This document shows, piece after piece, positions 49,501 to 62,927 of a stretch of 64,000 bases of DNA. The stretch is from Aspidiotus rigidus. Taxonomy: Eukaryota; Arthropoda; Insecta; Hemiptera; Diaspididae. The notes under the pieces are model-generated. The model was not told the DNA's origin. It saw nothing but the letters and a program-made list of their open reading frames with translations, and did not search any database. The position numbers were made by a program, and so were the translations under genes. Where the stretch lies: the NCBI GenBank assembly GCA_035079385.1, contig JAVHKY010000043.1:1302001-1366000 (forward strand). Direction: 5' to 3'. Each line of letters begins with the position of its first letter. Position 1 is the first letter of the stretch.

Positions 49501-52500
49501 TTGACTTGGTAATATTTTACCGCGGGCGGAATATGCGCAATTTGAAACTCGCTGATTTTTTCAGTCGACTGATATTTAAAACCAAATAATTGTACAATAA
49601 CCTTTGCCATATCAATAAAGTACAAATACAAAGCACACTACCTGTAATACTCGAATGAAACGTCACCCGGAGATAAGAACAAGTTTATCCAAGGTACATA
49701 TTGTCAAGTGATGAATGAGTGATTAATACAGTCTACAAATCTGACTTACTGCACCCAGTTTTTTCCTGTCCAATCAAATTAATACCTTGAGTCAGGATGC
49801 TTTCCAGAAGGAACTAGGGACAATCAAGCACCTGGCTAGAGTGAATCAAGTGATAGGCCTAGTGGATATTGACTTAATGGTTTGTAGGAGGCTTACTAGA
49901 AAAAGCCTGGATTCTACCACCTCCCTCCCTAGGGATTCACACCTAGATAGGAGGAAACGTTGGATTAGACTTCCTTACTTGGGTAGATTTTTTTTGAAGT
50001 TGTGCCGTGTGCTCAGTCCTTTCGGGTTTCGACCGGTATTTTATAATACTAATACGGTAAAAAGTTGATTTGTGAAATTAAAAGACCCCATTCCTCTAAG
50101 CGAGAGGAGTGGCGTATACAGCAAAGCCTGCAACGGTTGCCCTGGAGTTTATGTAGGAATGCCCGGTCGTCAGCTCCAAAAAAGAATTGATGAGCCTATG
50201 AGCCACCCTTAACCGAACACCTTATCGCAAGTGACGACAGGGTCAAAGATGGGTCTGGTACCCTCCTCCATTAGGAGAACTCATACTTTAAACTTATGGC
50301 TTTGGAATATCAAAATCATACATCACGGGAATAATGAAGACTTCACCGTCTTAAACAGGTATATTCCTGATGAGGGTCTGGTTGAGCTAGTCTATGAGAA
50401 TGATTCACACTTCAATAGTATATTACGCTATAAGGGACGGAGGAGAGCGATTTCTATACGAGCGCTTTGGCGACCCGAGCCGCAGCAAGGGCCGCCATGC
50501 AGCGCGAGTATATCTCTTTCTCCGTTCACGTGTGGCGGACGCTATTTTTCGGTTCACATGAATAAAAATGCAAACGCGAGATGATCTGTAATTAAAATTT
50601 TAACTTTTCTATTAGAGCATCATAACATCGTTCATAGAAACACACATACAATAACAAAATTGTAATTTTCTTACAATTGATGAACACAAGGAAAAATTTG
50701 AGTGTTGTATTTAAAATTATTAAAAGATCATTTTCGTCGGCGATTGCCAAAATGTTCGGCGCATACAGAATACGCGCATGCGCGCAACCTAACTCTTCAA
50801 GCTCTAAAGTATAGCTCTAAAGTAAAAAAACGCGTCTGAACTCTGAAGGAACGTGTTTTTATTCATGTAAACCAAAAATGGCTATTTACAGTACATGTGG
50901 CGTAGGTGAGTCTTTTCATAACGAGAACATACGTTTGCGGAACGAGCAAGGCGAGTGAAGCAATGTATGTACGAGTTATAAAGACTCACCTACAACACTT
51001 GTACTGTACAAGACTTTAAAACACAAATACTTTGAAGACAAATTTGTACATCGGAAGTATATGTTTTCGTGCGGCATGTTTACGTCATAGTTTTTTTGCA
51101 ACGGTTTTCCGTGTATAAAAGACCATCGGTGACGTTATTTCGTTTTTTTCACACGCTCCGCGCTAACGCTGAAAATCGTTACCTACGTCACTGAAAATCG
51201 TTTCGCAAAAACGTACTTACAATGCATGCGTGTTTTAAATTATTTTTAATGAATGAGCCTTACTTTACGGACAACGATGTGAATGATTACACTTCCCTGA
51301 GTTTCTGGTATATTTTTACCAATGAAAGTTAGGTACTTAGACACAAAGGTTGATCATGAAATCTCGATTGGGACTCGCATAACCTACTAAAGCACATTGT
51401 AAGTATATGGTTGGGAAATCCATAAATAATTTTTCTGATGAGACGTCGGTGGTGAACTCAATTGCTTAATGTACTGGAATGGTTTTGAGATAGAGCCGTA
51501 TATCTGATGAAATATACCATCATAGAGTGATGGAAAATTCAACAAACAGAGGAGAATTCATTATGCGGTTGTTATGCAGAAAAGTTTACGAGTTAGGACC
51601 AGTGTTAGCTGCTAACCAAAGGTCAACCTTATCCTAACCACTCGTTAGCAATGAACTTGCGTTAGTAATCAGGAACAAGGAATTAATTCGATCCTTTAAA
51701 TTACGGCTATTCATAATGACGAATACACACGAGAGTGAAAAGCAAAAACAGAAAAATTACTCACGAGAGTAAAGAAAGTTGCAAAAACTGCAGAAATAAA
51801 TTCGACAAACTCGAAGCAAGAGATAGTGTCCTCGTTATTACGGGACATATTCACAAGGATTAGATTGAAGGAAAAATGCAAAGCCTGTATGAAGAAACCT
51901 TTGCTTGATAATTAAGACCTCTCTTAACTATAACAGTCGTCATCAGAATGATAGAAAAGCTAACAAACTAAATACAATTCGTCCTTATCAAATAAACCAA
52001 ACATCTAATCCTTGGGAAACTCGAAGCGCTTCCAGTTAAAAAACCATCATCAGCGAGAACAAGAAAGTAACTGACCCAACGATGAAACTAAACAAAGACA
52101 CCAACTCGAGACAAAAAGGAAAGAACTAATCATCGAGCTGTGATTCATAAACAAGCTCGATCAGACCTTAGTCTGGTATATGCCTGTTCAGCACGATGAC
52201 ACCACCCGTATACAAATGGTTTCTTTGTGTTCCAGGGCAATGCGTTTTAAGTACGAATCCTCCTTGTGGAAAAGCACCTAAGAACCTTCCCGGAAGCTAT
52301 GCCCACTGGTGATTAAGTGGTCAGCGAATGCTGAATCTTCCTCGCTGCCCTTCTCTCAGGCCTTCTTATGTTCAACCACCCTGATCTGTAACTGCCGACC
52401 AGTCTCTCCGATATAAACACCCTTACAATCTTTACACTCTAACCTATACACCCCACTCTCCTCCTCCTCCTCCCCCTCCTCCTCCTCATCCTCAGGAAGT

Positions 52501-55500
52501 CGGTCTTCCAGCTTAACAAACAACCCTTTAACTGTAACGGGATTGTGGAAAACAGGCCAAAAACCGAAGGGGAACTTTCCCAAGAAAGGGAGCCTAATCC
52601 ACCAAAATTTCTCCCGCCTCATGGAGCGGGGAAGGAAGGTAGTACAGTCGAGATGCTTCCTAACAACTCTCCTACAAACCATCGCGTCTATGTCCAAGTG
52701 AATCTCATTAACTCTGGCCAGATGTTTTATGGTCATCAACTCCTTCCTAAAGGCAGTTTGACTCAACGGATTATTATTTAATCTATGGACAAAACTGCAT
52801 ATTTGTGAGCGACAGAACAGAATGACGACCCGTAGACTAAAATACCGGTCGATTTATCTTTCCTATAAATCTCGAACTCCAGGACCCCATCTCTTTCGGA
52901 GACAGTTGAGTTCAGAATGTTCATCGAGGGACCACCAACTTTCAAAGTAAATTTTATGGAAGGGTATAGACTATTCAGATACGTGAGAAACTCCAAGCAG
53001 AGATCTCGGTATCCAGTCCACGTACACAGCGCGTCATCTACGTATCTGCGCCAATAGAAGATATTATTCAATAAAGGATGGCCAGAGGAGAAGAGATCAG
53101 ATTCAAACTTGGACATGAAGACCTCAGAGATTAGGAACCCAAAGGAGACCCAATAGGAATCCCCACCTCGTCAGGCAACTCGAAAAACTTCCCGTTGAAT
53201 TTACAAAAGTTCGGACACCAACAATTAAACATTCAACAGATCGAAAAATTCACTCAACTCATCATGAGGAGGGTTCAAGTTCACGAGGAGCTTACCCATC
53301 CGCTGCATGGTGACGGCCTTAGGGATGTTGGGGAACAGACCCACGACGTCAAAGGAACAAAGGGTCAAACCCGGAGGGAGGCGTTCATTTTTCAGGCTAT
53401 CGGTCAGAGAAGAAGAATTCTTAACGGAGTAAAGAGACTCTACCTCAACTCGGGATTTAAACCAACGATCCAAGTATTTGGCAAGGGAGTCAGTTGGGGA
53501 GGAGATGAAGGAAACTACGGGTCGCATCGGGATACCTTGCTTATGGACTTTAGGTAAACCGTAGAGGGAGGGAGACTTAGGGTTCGGATTTAGAAAGACT
53601 CTCTTAACGGAGGTACTCTTGATAATGAACGTACTCCTATTGATGACGCTACGAACCTCTTCGACATGGTTGGGAAAGTTACAGCTGTCATTCTCTTGCC
53701 CCACACTGCACAAGTACATCATGCACTTTAGAATTATACGATGCCTTCTCTATAATCACTACCGCATTACTTTTATCGGCCTTATTAATTATTAACTTCT
53801 CTTCCCGGAGTTTCCTCCTCAATCCTTTAATCACTATTCATACGCGGGAGGGGGTTATCCCGAACAATCTCGGCACACTTCTGTTGCATGTAACAACCGG
53901 GGCCTATTTTTGTGGTCAAATCCATAACTACGTTCGCGAGGGAGTCGCCGTTATTGGAAGGCGGTAATGCGAATTTTAGACCTTTTTCCAGAAGGTACAA
54001 TTCTTCACTACTGAACTCAACCTAAGGGTGATTGAGGACCCTAGGTTGGAAATTCGGCATCACATTATCGTCACAGACATCTTCCCTATCAACTCTGTCC
54101 CTTTCATACATTAGAGAACAGAGCTTCCACTCGAATTTATTTCTGCGGTTTTTGCAACTTTCTTGACTCTCGTGAGTAATTTTTCTGCTTTTGCTTCCTA
54201 CTCTCGTGAGTGTCCGTGATTAATCAGGATCAAGGTTAGTATATAAAATTGAAAAAGAAATCAGCTGCTCCAACACCACGAGTGAGATCAGCACCAGAAC
54301 GGAATATTCTAAGAGTAAGTATCCTTGAAGGTATGGTAACTGAACAGTGTTGGAGAATTTGAGAGTAGGTTTAACCAGCAATACCGTACGTCTCAATGGG
54401 CAAAGTGAGCTCATGCCTGGAACGTGAGAATCCTGAGATGGGCGATATGCTCATGAGAAACTCAATTTCACTGTAGTATCTGGATACCACAAACAAGTTT
54501 GCCTGCGACGATACAAAGGATAAAGTCCGGGAGCCGCGATGAGAGTGTAACAAAATAGTGGCGTGATGGTCGTATGAGTAATCATAGAAGTAAAATGACT
54601 CAATCAAAGTGTAGAATATGTAACTTGGATTTACAAATTTAGTACCTAACTAGGAATCATCCTATCTATTCGCGAGCGAACAGACTATCCAACATCTTTA
54701 TTATTTATTAAGGATCTCCCTTACATGGTATGGACTTTTTCAATTTTGTAAAACTTGACTGAAAATTTCTGATCAAGCTACTAAATCGAGCCGTATAAGT
54801 ATTTTACATACATTATGCATTGATTAATACTTTTTTGTTTTGAAATTATTGAAAATAAGAAAAAAAAAGAGTGAGGTACCTACTCAGTTTACTCGTTTGT
54901 TCTATCTGAATAGCGTTATTAGTAAATAAAAAATTATCTTAATTTTCATGGTCTGAAAAACGTGTAAATTTTTTTGGTTTTTTCCTCAACATGAAGCGTT
55001 ACTTGGCAACAGTACATAATTCCCGACTATACAGTCATAAAGGTCAGGGAATCAGATGTGGAAATTTGCGATATTTGATGGATAAAAAAAATACTTGACA
55101 AAATAATATGGTGGTAATGTTTATTCTGCCGATTGGAATTGAATACAGACTATAATTATCGTAGAGTAAAACTTTGTATATATGTATGTTTTATTTATTT
55201 ATTTTATTTTTTCATTGTAAACCAGGGACTTACAACACCAATGATCTCATTTTATCGTGGGAGACGATTTCGCCTATTGTACAGAATGCTCGACTCCATA
55301 TGACCGAATATAATTTGCTCCAAATCGGCACAAACGCTTCCTTCACGTTGTACTCTTTACCGTTGGATACATGGGCCACTTCCGAAGAAAATTACCATTA
55401 TTTTGGCAAATTCGGTAAGATTCATCAAAATTTCTAACATATGAAACCATCAAATGGAAAAAGACGTAGGTATATACTATTTTTCTAAAACTATCAGAAA

Positions 55501-58500
55501 GCAAAATTTAAAAATCAATCCAAAATGACGAGAGTAAGGGGAATAAAAGAGAACGCTTGAGCTTGAATAAATTTGATCTTTCAAGTGATTAACCTCGGTT
55601 ACTTGCGGTAACATATTTTTCTAAAAGTCCGTACAACTAGAGAGAAATAACTCAAATATATTGGTTCTCTTGCCTCGATAAGCCAAGAGCCCCTGTACAA
55701 ACGCGAGAAGAAGAAAAAAACTTCTTACTGAAAGATATTTCTAACGTTACTGCGAAGATGGATTCTGTTACTAAAGATTTTATTTTTGCATAGAATTTTT
55801 CAAATTTTCTCAGTCTTCAGAAAAGTTTCTTCCTCTCAGAACCTCAATAAGGATAGTAAAATACCCACTGCATAAATTTTTCAACCGTGAAGACCAGTAG
55901 CGTATTTAGAAATTCTTTCTTGTGGGGTCCAAAAATTTTCTAGGAAAAAATTTCCTTTGAGCAAAACAAAATAAAAAGAAAACTTACTAGTTGGTTGAAA
56001 ATTGATGATTTTATACAAGTTTTGGTCCTCTGTGGGAGTGCCCTCCCCTGTAAATACGCCACTGGTGAAGATTACTGTTGTTACTTTTTGATCGTGTATC
56101 TCAATTTCTTCCGTTATGTACCATCGCTGTTATGATTGTTGGATTCTTGTTATTATAGTATTATTTTCGTATTTCTCATTGATACAGTATAGGGTGGGAA
56201 CCCTTGGATGATACTCACAATTCTAAAAGTAGAGTAAGAAGATTCGTTTGAATAGAAGCTAAGACCCTACTGTTCTGTCAATTACTTTTGGAACTCATTT
56301 CAAATACATAGATGCGTTTAACATCTTCATTCCGCAAATCGAAGATGGCCGATTGTTAGGATATTTATAAGTCGGAGCATAAAATTGGTATGAAGTTGTT
56401 TTCTTCTCTTCTTATTGGCCTAAACGCGAAGATTATTTTCGACGATGTATGACGAAGCATCAATAATAGGTAATTATATTCAGGAAGATAAGATCTACAC
56501 GCGCAAATTCGATGGTGATAGACTTCAAATCTATTTCACCGATTCCTTAAGGATTTCCCTTTCTTTCTGAAGGAAGATATAGCTATAAGAACTCAGCTGG
56601 TTTGGAGCGAGCTCCACCAGGAAGAAAATAAATTATTTGTAAGTTAGAAAGAGTACTTTTAATGAAGATGAATGAGAAATGTCGCCCGAAAGAAGTGGGA
56701 AATGTCCTCGTTAGGGAAGTCCAGAGAATAGAGAAAAAAAGGAAATTTAAACGCCATTCACAAAAAATGACCTATAATTACTAAATCAAATGAATTTTTA
56801 CCAATTGATTGTGACAAAATATATTCAAGTTGATAAGTATGTCACATTTCAAAGTAAGCGACAAGATCACGGGCTTTCAGATTCTTGACTTGTAAGATGC
56901 TATAGTGGCTTAGCACAAAAATTCCTCCGTCGTCTAATTTATAATCTATCCATCATTATTCTTTAGCTGGTAATTATAGTTCCTTATCGGTTCAATTCCA
57001 CCTGGAGCGAGAGTATGGACACTACATCATGGACTATTACGTTCCGAGTGTTCTTTTGGTCACTGTTTCTTGGGTCACGTTTTGGCTTGATCCGAATGCG
57101 GTCCCTGGTCGAACGACTCTTGGTACGTCAGATCACTTCTTTTTTCGTTTTTATAGCTCTACGCCTCTCACCTCATGCTCAAGTTGTTTTGAATCATTCC
57201 GAAAGTTTTACAATCGATGTTTCTCACATATTCTTAAAATATTTTGGAGGAAGGGCAGACAGACGCAAGCTCCCTTGATGTAATTTTAAACCGAAAACCC
57301 AATAAAGAACGAATAGGAACCTCTAGCCTGAGCGAGAATCGAACCTGCGGTCTCTCGTTTCCATGACGAATGCAATAATAACTACGCAACCATATTAGAT
57401 TGTGATACTTCGATATTAGAAAGAAGTGCCACGTCGTGATCGACAGGGTACAAGGACAACAGTACATTAGGGTGTAGCAAACGCACTTGAAAGCTTAGAA
57501 CGAAGAGGTACGAATTTTCGAAGTGAGTTCCCTTTTTTTCTTATCTTTAGGATACTGTGACGTTCTATCAGTCACCAAATATATCTTGACACCGATAATA
57601 AAGAACAATTACGAAAACCGAGCTTTATCACTGGTACCGCAAGTACAACACTTCTAAACACCGTTAAACTGTAACACAATCGCGTTAAAGAACGAGAACA
57701 CGTTAAGTATCGCTTTTAAGATTACAACTGAATCGCTCTATCGGGTTGCTGCCGGCTATTTATAGTCTCACCCATAATTCCGGAATTCTCGAGATTTCTT
57801 CTAGAACGGCAAACAGGTTATGCAAGAGTCCTTACAATCAATCGAGCATGTTCCAGATTGTTCACGCGCATTCGGCAAACTAGTTAAGCAATAAGCGCGC
57901 TTCCTTGCGGCGTCTGCTATTATTAAAAGTTTAGCGGCATGTGCAAGCTCGGTGCTTGCGGCTTCATTGCAGAACGCCACAATACCTACCTTGTCAATAT
58001 CCTTTAAACATCCACTCTATTCACCATTCCGAAAATCAAGTAGTCAGATTGTGCTGCAACTTATTGTCGCATATTCTGCCACAGTCATAATGCTTTATGT
58101 AGCCATCCTCCCCCTCCTCCCCCAGAAAATAGTCTTCTTCAACACCAAATAGATTTTGCGACTTGAAAATGATTAAATTCGTTTCTATTACGTTTATTTC
58201 TCCTTTTATTCAGAGAGAGGCTTCGATGGTTCTTCATTCGTACTTTTTGATTAATGAAATGTTGTGCCATGTGTCACTATTTTTTGTGATCTTTGTGTTA
58301 CGGGATGTACTTTTCTCGACCACCATATTGATTTAGACGTGGAATTATTAGAAGATAATCGTTTTTTTGAAGTATCACGACCTGGATAAAGTAATGAAGT
58401 GAAGGTGGACATCTCATAACGATCCTTTAGCGTTGTATGAACACTAAAATCGTATTTACGAAAGTAGGTAAACGATGCGAAAGTACGTAAACGATGCGCA

Positions 58501-61500
58501 AGTGATTCATAAGAAGAAAACTCAAAGCTTTATTTTCTAATTCGAAGAGATATATGAAAAAATACAAATTATTTCACGTTTAATGAACGTATAATCAGGA
58601 ACAATTTCGAGCGTTTTAAAGCCTCAAAACATATTTGCCGACTGAGGACACAATTTTCTTTTGAATGAGAAAGAGTTCAGCAAAAAGCATCGAAATTGCG
58701 GCACATGAATGTAGCATAACCTGTTAACCCGATTGTCAGCTCGAAAAACGATATTCTTGAAGGGAGCTTGCGTCTCTTTACCCCTTCTCTATGTCCAAAA
58801 AGGTAAAATTATAAGTCTTATGACGTCATTCGGTTTCACTTGAGTACTGTCCATCTAGTTACTCTCAGAGCTGACCTGCAGAAGGGTGGCGTAAGGCTAT
58901 ATAGTACACCTAGGTACCTCTAGTGTTATTTTTTCGATGTCGTAGAATAAATTATTACAAAGTAACAAGTCATTATTGTTCAAATAGGAACCAGTACTAT
59001 GTTGACTTTTATTACTTTATCGAGAAATATTGGTAGTTCCTTACCAAAAGTGTCGTACATAAAAGCTACTGAGATATGGTTCATCGGCTGTACCATCTTC
59101 ATATTTGGTTCGTTACTCGAATTTGCTTTTGTAAATACGATTTGGAGACGAAGGTAAATAGAAAATGTCTGTAGCCGTAATTAGTTATTTATGTTTAACC
59201 CTTATTCATGCGCATGTACTACGCTAGATTTTGATTTTCTTACTACGTCTCATTTTACTCTATAATTCATTTTCGAAGTAGAGCGCGAGTTCGTTAGTTC
59301 TTTAATCTTTAGAACTTCCTCTCTACGATCTTTTACTACCCCTATACCGTAAAAGAAATTGAGGAGTCTTTCATAAGTATTGTAAACTCCAATTTAGCTC
59401 ATTCGTTTTCTGCCACAATACAATAACGTAATAATCAATTTCCTATATTTCTTTCTCATGTACAAAACTGATGGAAATTCCTGTCATTTTTAGCGTGACA
59501 GGAAAGTTTGCCCAACGAAAATTTGCCTGTAGGGAAAATTTAAAGATGAGCGAAGTGTAACACTAACCTATTCAGCAGGCAAACAATCTTGTTTCTTCTG
59601 TTGCATGTAAGAACTCGTTTCATTGTATGAGCAATCATTCAATACGTACTTGTTAACTAGATATTAGTTGTGTATGTCTTCTCTTTTTTTATCGGTATTA
59701 AAGTTGAGCATCATCATTTAGAATTCTATTCAAATTGTTTATTGTGTATTTTTCTACTGATTGCTTTTGTTGTTGTGATTATGACGCTGAGTTTTGTTAC
59801 ATCCGAAAAGGATCATCAGAAATTAGTAGATGGCGGCTTCCTATACCATTTTGATCGTAAACATAATGGTATTACTCATATTGGCGTTGTGTTAAGCGGA
59901 AACTGTGTAATGGACGAGTGAGTACGAAGGATGGGAAAATTGTTTGTTCGACAGCACACACGCATACAAGCGACAAATCCGTATTTTAAGTTCTAATAAG
60001 CCTTGTGAACATGTCCACTTTGAAATTTCTGTTAGTTGCCCCCTCCTTGCTTTTCTGGACACTCCTCCCGGCATTAGTGCGCGTTTGCGACTGCCTCTTA
60101 AATAGCCTTTGTGCCTTATCACAAGTAGGAACTTTCCTTTCAAAGTTGAAATACGGTAGGGCAATATTTTTTCGCAGCGCCGGTGGCCGAGCGGTTGAGT
60201 CGCGGACTTCTGATTCAGAGGTGCGTAGTTTAAACCTCGTCACTGGCAGGGCAAAAGAATATCCGTATTTCAACTTTCCTACTTCTAAGAATCCTTATGA
60301 ACATGTCCACTTTGAAATTTCTCTTGTTTTATTATTTATCGTGATTGTCACAACTTCTAGACTGGTGGACAAATCATGAAAATGGCCAATTTTTGCATTC
60401 CAACATAATTTCTTGAGATATTTGGGCAACCATAGACGGTACTGAAGGCAATAATTATGTAATTCAAACAATAACTGATATGATTTTATACGGCGAGAGG
60501 GCAATAAAATGATTTACTTGGAATACCGATAGAGTGCGTTGTACCTTCTGCAGACAGTTCAATCGTTCGCTGTATAAAATCATATCAGTTATTATTGTTT
60601 GAATTACATAATTATTGCCTTCAGTACCGTCTATTTGCATTTTAGTATAATAGAAGATTTTAGTTTGAAATGAAACTTATCGTTCAATTTGCATGATTTT
60701 TCTACCACAGGTGCCTCTATTAGTTTTTAGTGAAAGTGTATTGTAGGTATTTAATCCTCCTCGTCCACAGTGACATTAAAAACAAACTGAGTTTTATTTT
60801 GATTTTCAAATATGATGATGCTTAAAAAACTTCTTTTCATATGAACTTCTTCATAAGAACAAAAAATGAATTTGATCATTCGTTTGTACTTACTTGAAAA
60901 CAAGAATATAAGTTCAAAACAAAATTAAAAGAACCAGTAAATTGTTCAACAATTCACGCATTTCTGACGATGTTGAATGAAAAATCAACTTTTTCAAACT
61001 ATCAACTGAGAAACAATTTTCTGGGATTGATAATTTCTTGTCAACTTTGTAATTTTAAATTTCACGTTTTTGGGTGTTTCAAATTGTTCAGATAAGTAGG
61101 ATCAGCATGGGCTATAGGACAATCAGTATTGTCCAGTTATTACGTTTCCGCAATATTATCCTGAAACCCATCTTCCTCATAATGACATCCTTCTAGTTCA
61201 CTAATAATAAAAAGCACGTTATAGAACTAGGTGCATAAGGTGCGCGAGATCAACTTGTGCGTCACCTAGTTGTATAATATACTATTTTGTACTATTTATG
61301 TTTCTACGCATATTCTATTAAAACACGCATGCATTGTAAGTACGTTTTTGCGAAACGATTTTCAGTGACGTACTAGGTAACGATTTTCAGCGTGAGCGCG
61401 GAGCGTGTGAAAAAAACGAAATAACGTCACCGATGGTCTTTTATACACGGAAAACCCATGGCCATCTCTAGTTACAGGCCGGAATATTAAAGCTGGCAAC

Positions 61501-62895
61501 GTCGCGGTGACGAAAAATACGGGGCCGAGTTTTATACACGCTCTTATGCAAAATTTTGGAAAAACATGTTAATCGTTGATTTGCGAATAGTATTCAATTC
61601 CGAAGGGAAAAAGTTTATAAATACATCGAAAGAGTAAACGATTCTCGATTTTTTGAGCTAGATCTCGTTAAAATTGATCAACTACGAAGCAACTTATTCA
61701 AGTTTTTAAAAAAAAAGTCAGACAGAGGGCGAAGTGCAGTACATGTACCGCGCTTCGCCCTCTGTCTGACTTTTTTTTTTTAAACGTAAATAACTCGCTT
61801 CGTAGTTGATCAATCCTAACAAGACCTAGCTCAAAAAATCGAGAATCGTTGGCTCTTCAAATCACATTCTCTTCACTTTTTTCGAAAACTTCACCGTATT
61901 CGTGTCAAATAGTATTTTTGATGTTCTCCCATAAGAGACTGTACAAATATCGGCCCCGTCCAATGTTGTCGAGTTCGAATATTCCGGCCTGTAATTAGAG
62001 ACGGCCATAGAAAACCATTGCAAAAAAACTATGACGTAAACACGCCGCACGAAAACATATACTTCCGATGTACAAATTTGTCTTGATGTACAAATTTGTC
62101 TTCGAAGTATTTGTGTTTTAAAGCCTTGTACAGTACAAGTGTTGTAGGTGAGTCTTCGTTATGAAAAGACTCACCTACGCCACATGTACTGTAAATAGCC
62201 ATTCATCAACGAAAAAAATATTCATTTTCTGCAGGAGGTGAATTTTTGTTGGGCAAATTTTCATTACTGGTTAATTTTCATGACTGGCAAATTTTCTCCG
62301 GTGTATTTTCGTTGGGCGAATTTTCTTAGGCAAATTTTCTCTCGCACTAGAAGTCCTCTCCCGATAGATAACGTCAAATTGAAAAATTATTTTCTTCAAA
62401 GAAATTCTTTAGAAGATATCCTTTTTCTTTGCGGTCATTTTCATCAACTTCGTTCTTTTTATATTTTCCTTTTTCATCTGTGTTCTCCAAGTCACTGTAT
62501 CTTATTTATTATTCTTAATCGTATCGTAATTAGTGTTAAGTAACTTCACCGCTGATATTAATATTATTGCCATCATTACTCTCTGCCCTCTCCCCCCCCC
62601 CCCAAAAAAAAAAAAAAATCATTTTTTAATACCTGTTACTGTACTGTTCGTATCTATTACCAAAATCATAGGAAAGAAATAGAATTGAAAAAAGTAACGA
62701 GTAAACACGTGCTGAGAGCAACACTAACTCCGCAATTAAATCGTAGATCCTTATCGACATTATCTTCGACTCAGTCACTGCCGCACATACAACAAATTCA
62801 TGAAAATAACAAACGAATGGTTTGTATTTATCTGCGAGATTACTTGTAATACGAATTAATAGAAAAATCGTTTGACGGATTATAAACTTTTTTTT

Positions 62896-62927
<32 letters not shown>

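Noticed and set aside
49283..49589. CRISPR-like spaced repeats with TGCGCGCA words
   Set aside because: Spacers vary from 15 to 60 bases, repeats are only 8-9 bases and appear in both orientations, and the host is a eukaryote. It is a phrase-repeat element.
51420..52070. Possible hammerhead ribozymes near the Penelope-like elements (CTGATGA words at about 51438, 51940 complement, 52055 complement)
   Set aside because: Penelope elements often carry them, but none of these words is followed by the required stem II and GAAA-C core, so I could not support a ribozyme.
57300..57400. Functional tRNA gene on the minus strand
   Set aside because: B box and an anticodon-like stem are present, but the acceptor stem and A box fail; it is SINE-like.
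60174..60250. Functional tRNA gene (Leu/Ser-like)
   Set aside because: A box is good, but the B box has two substitutions, the acceptor arm does not pair, and the sequence is joined to a repeated body. SINE head is the better reading.
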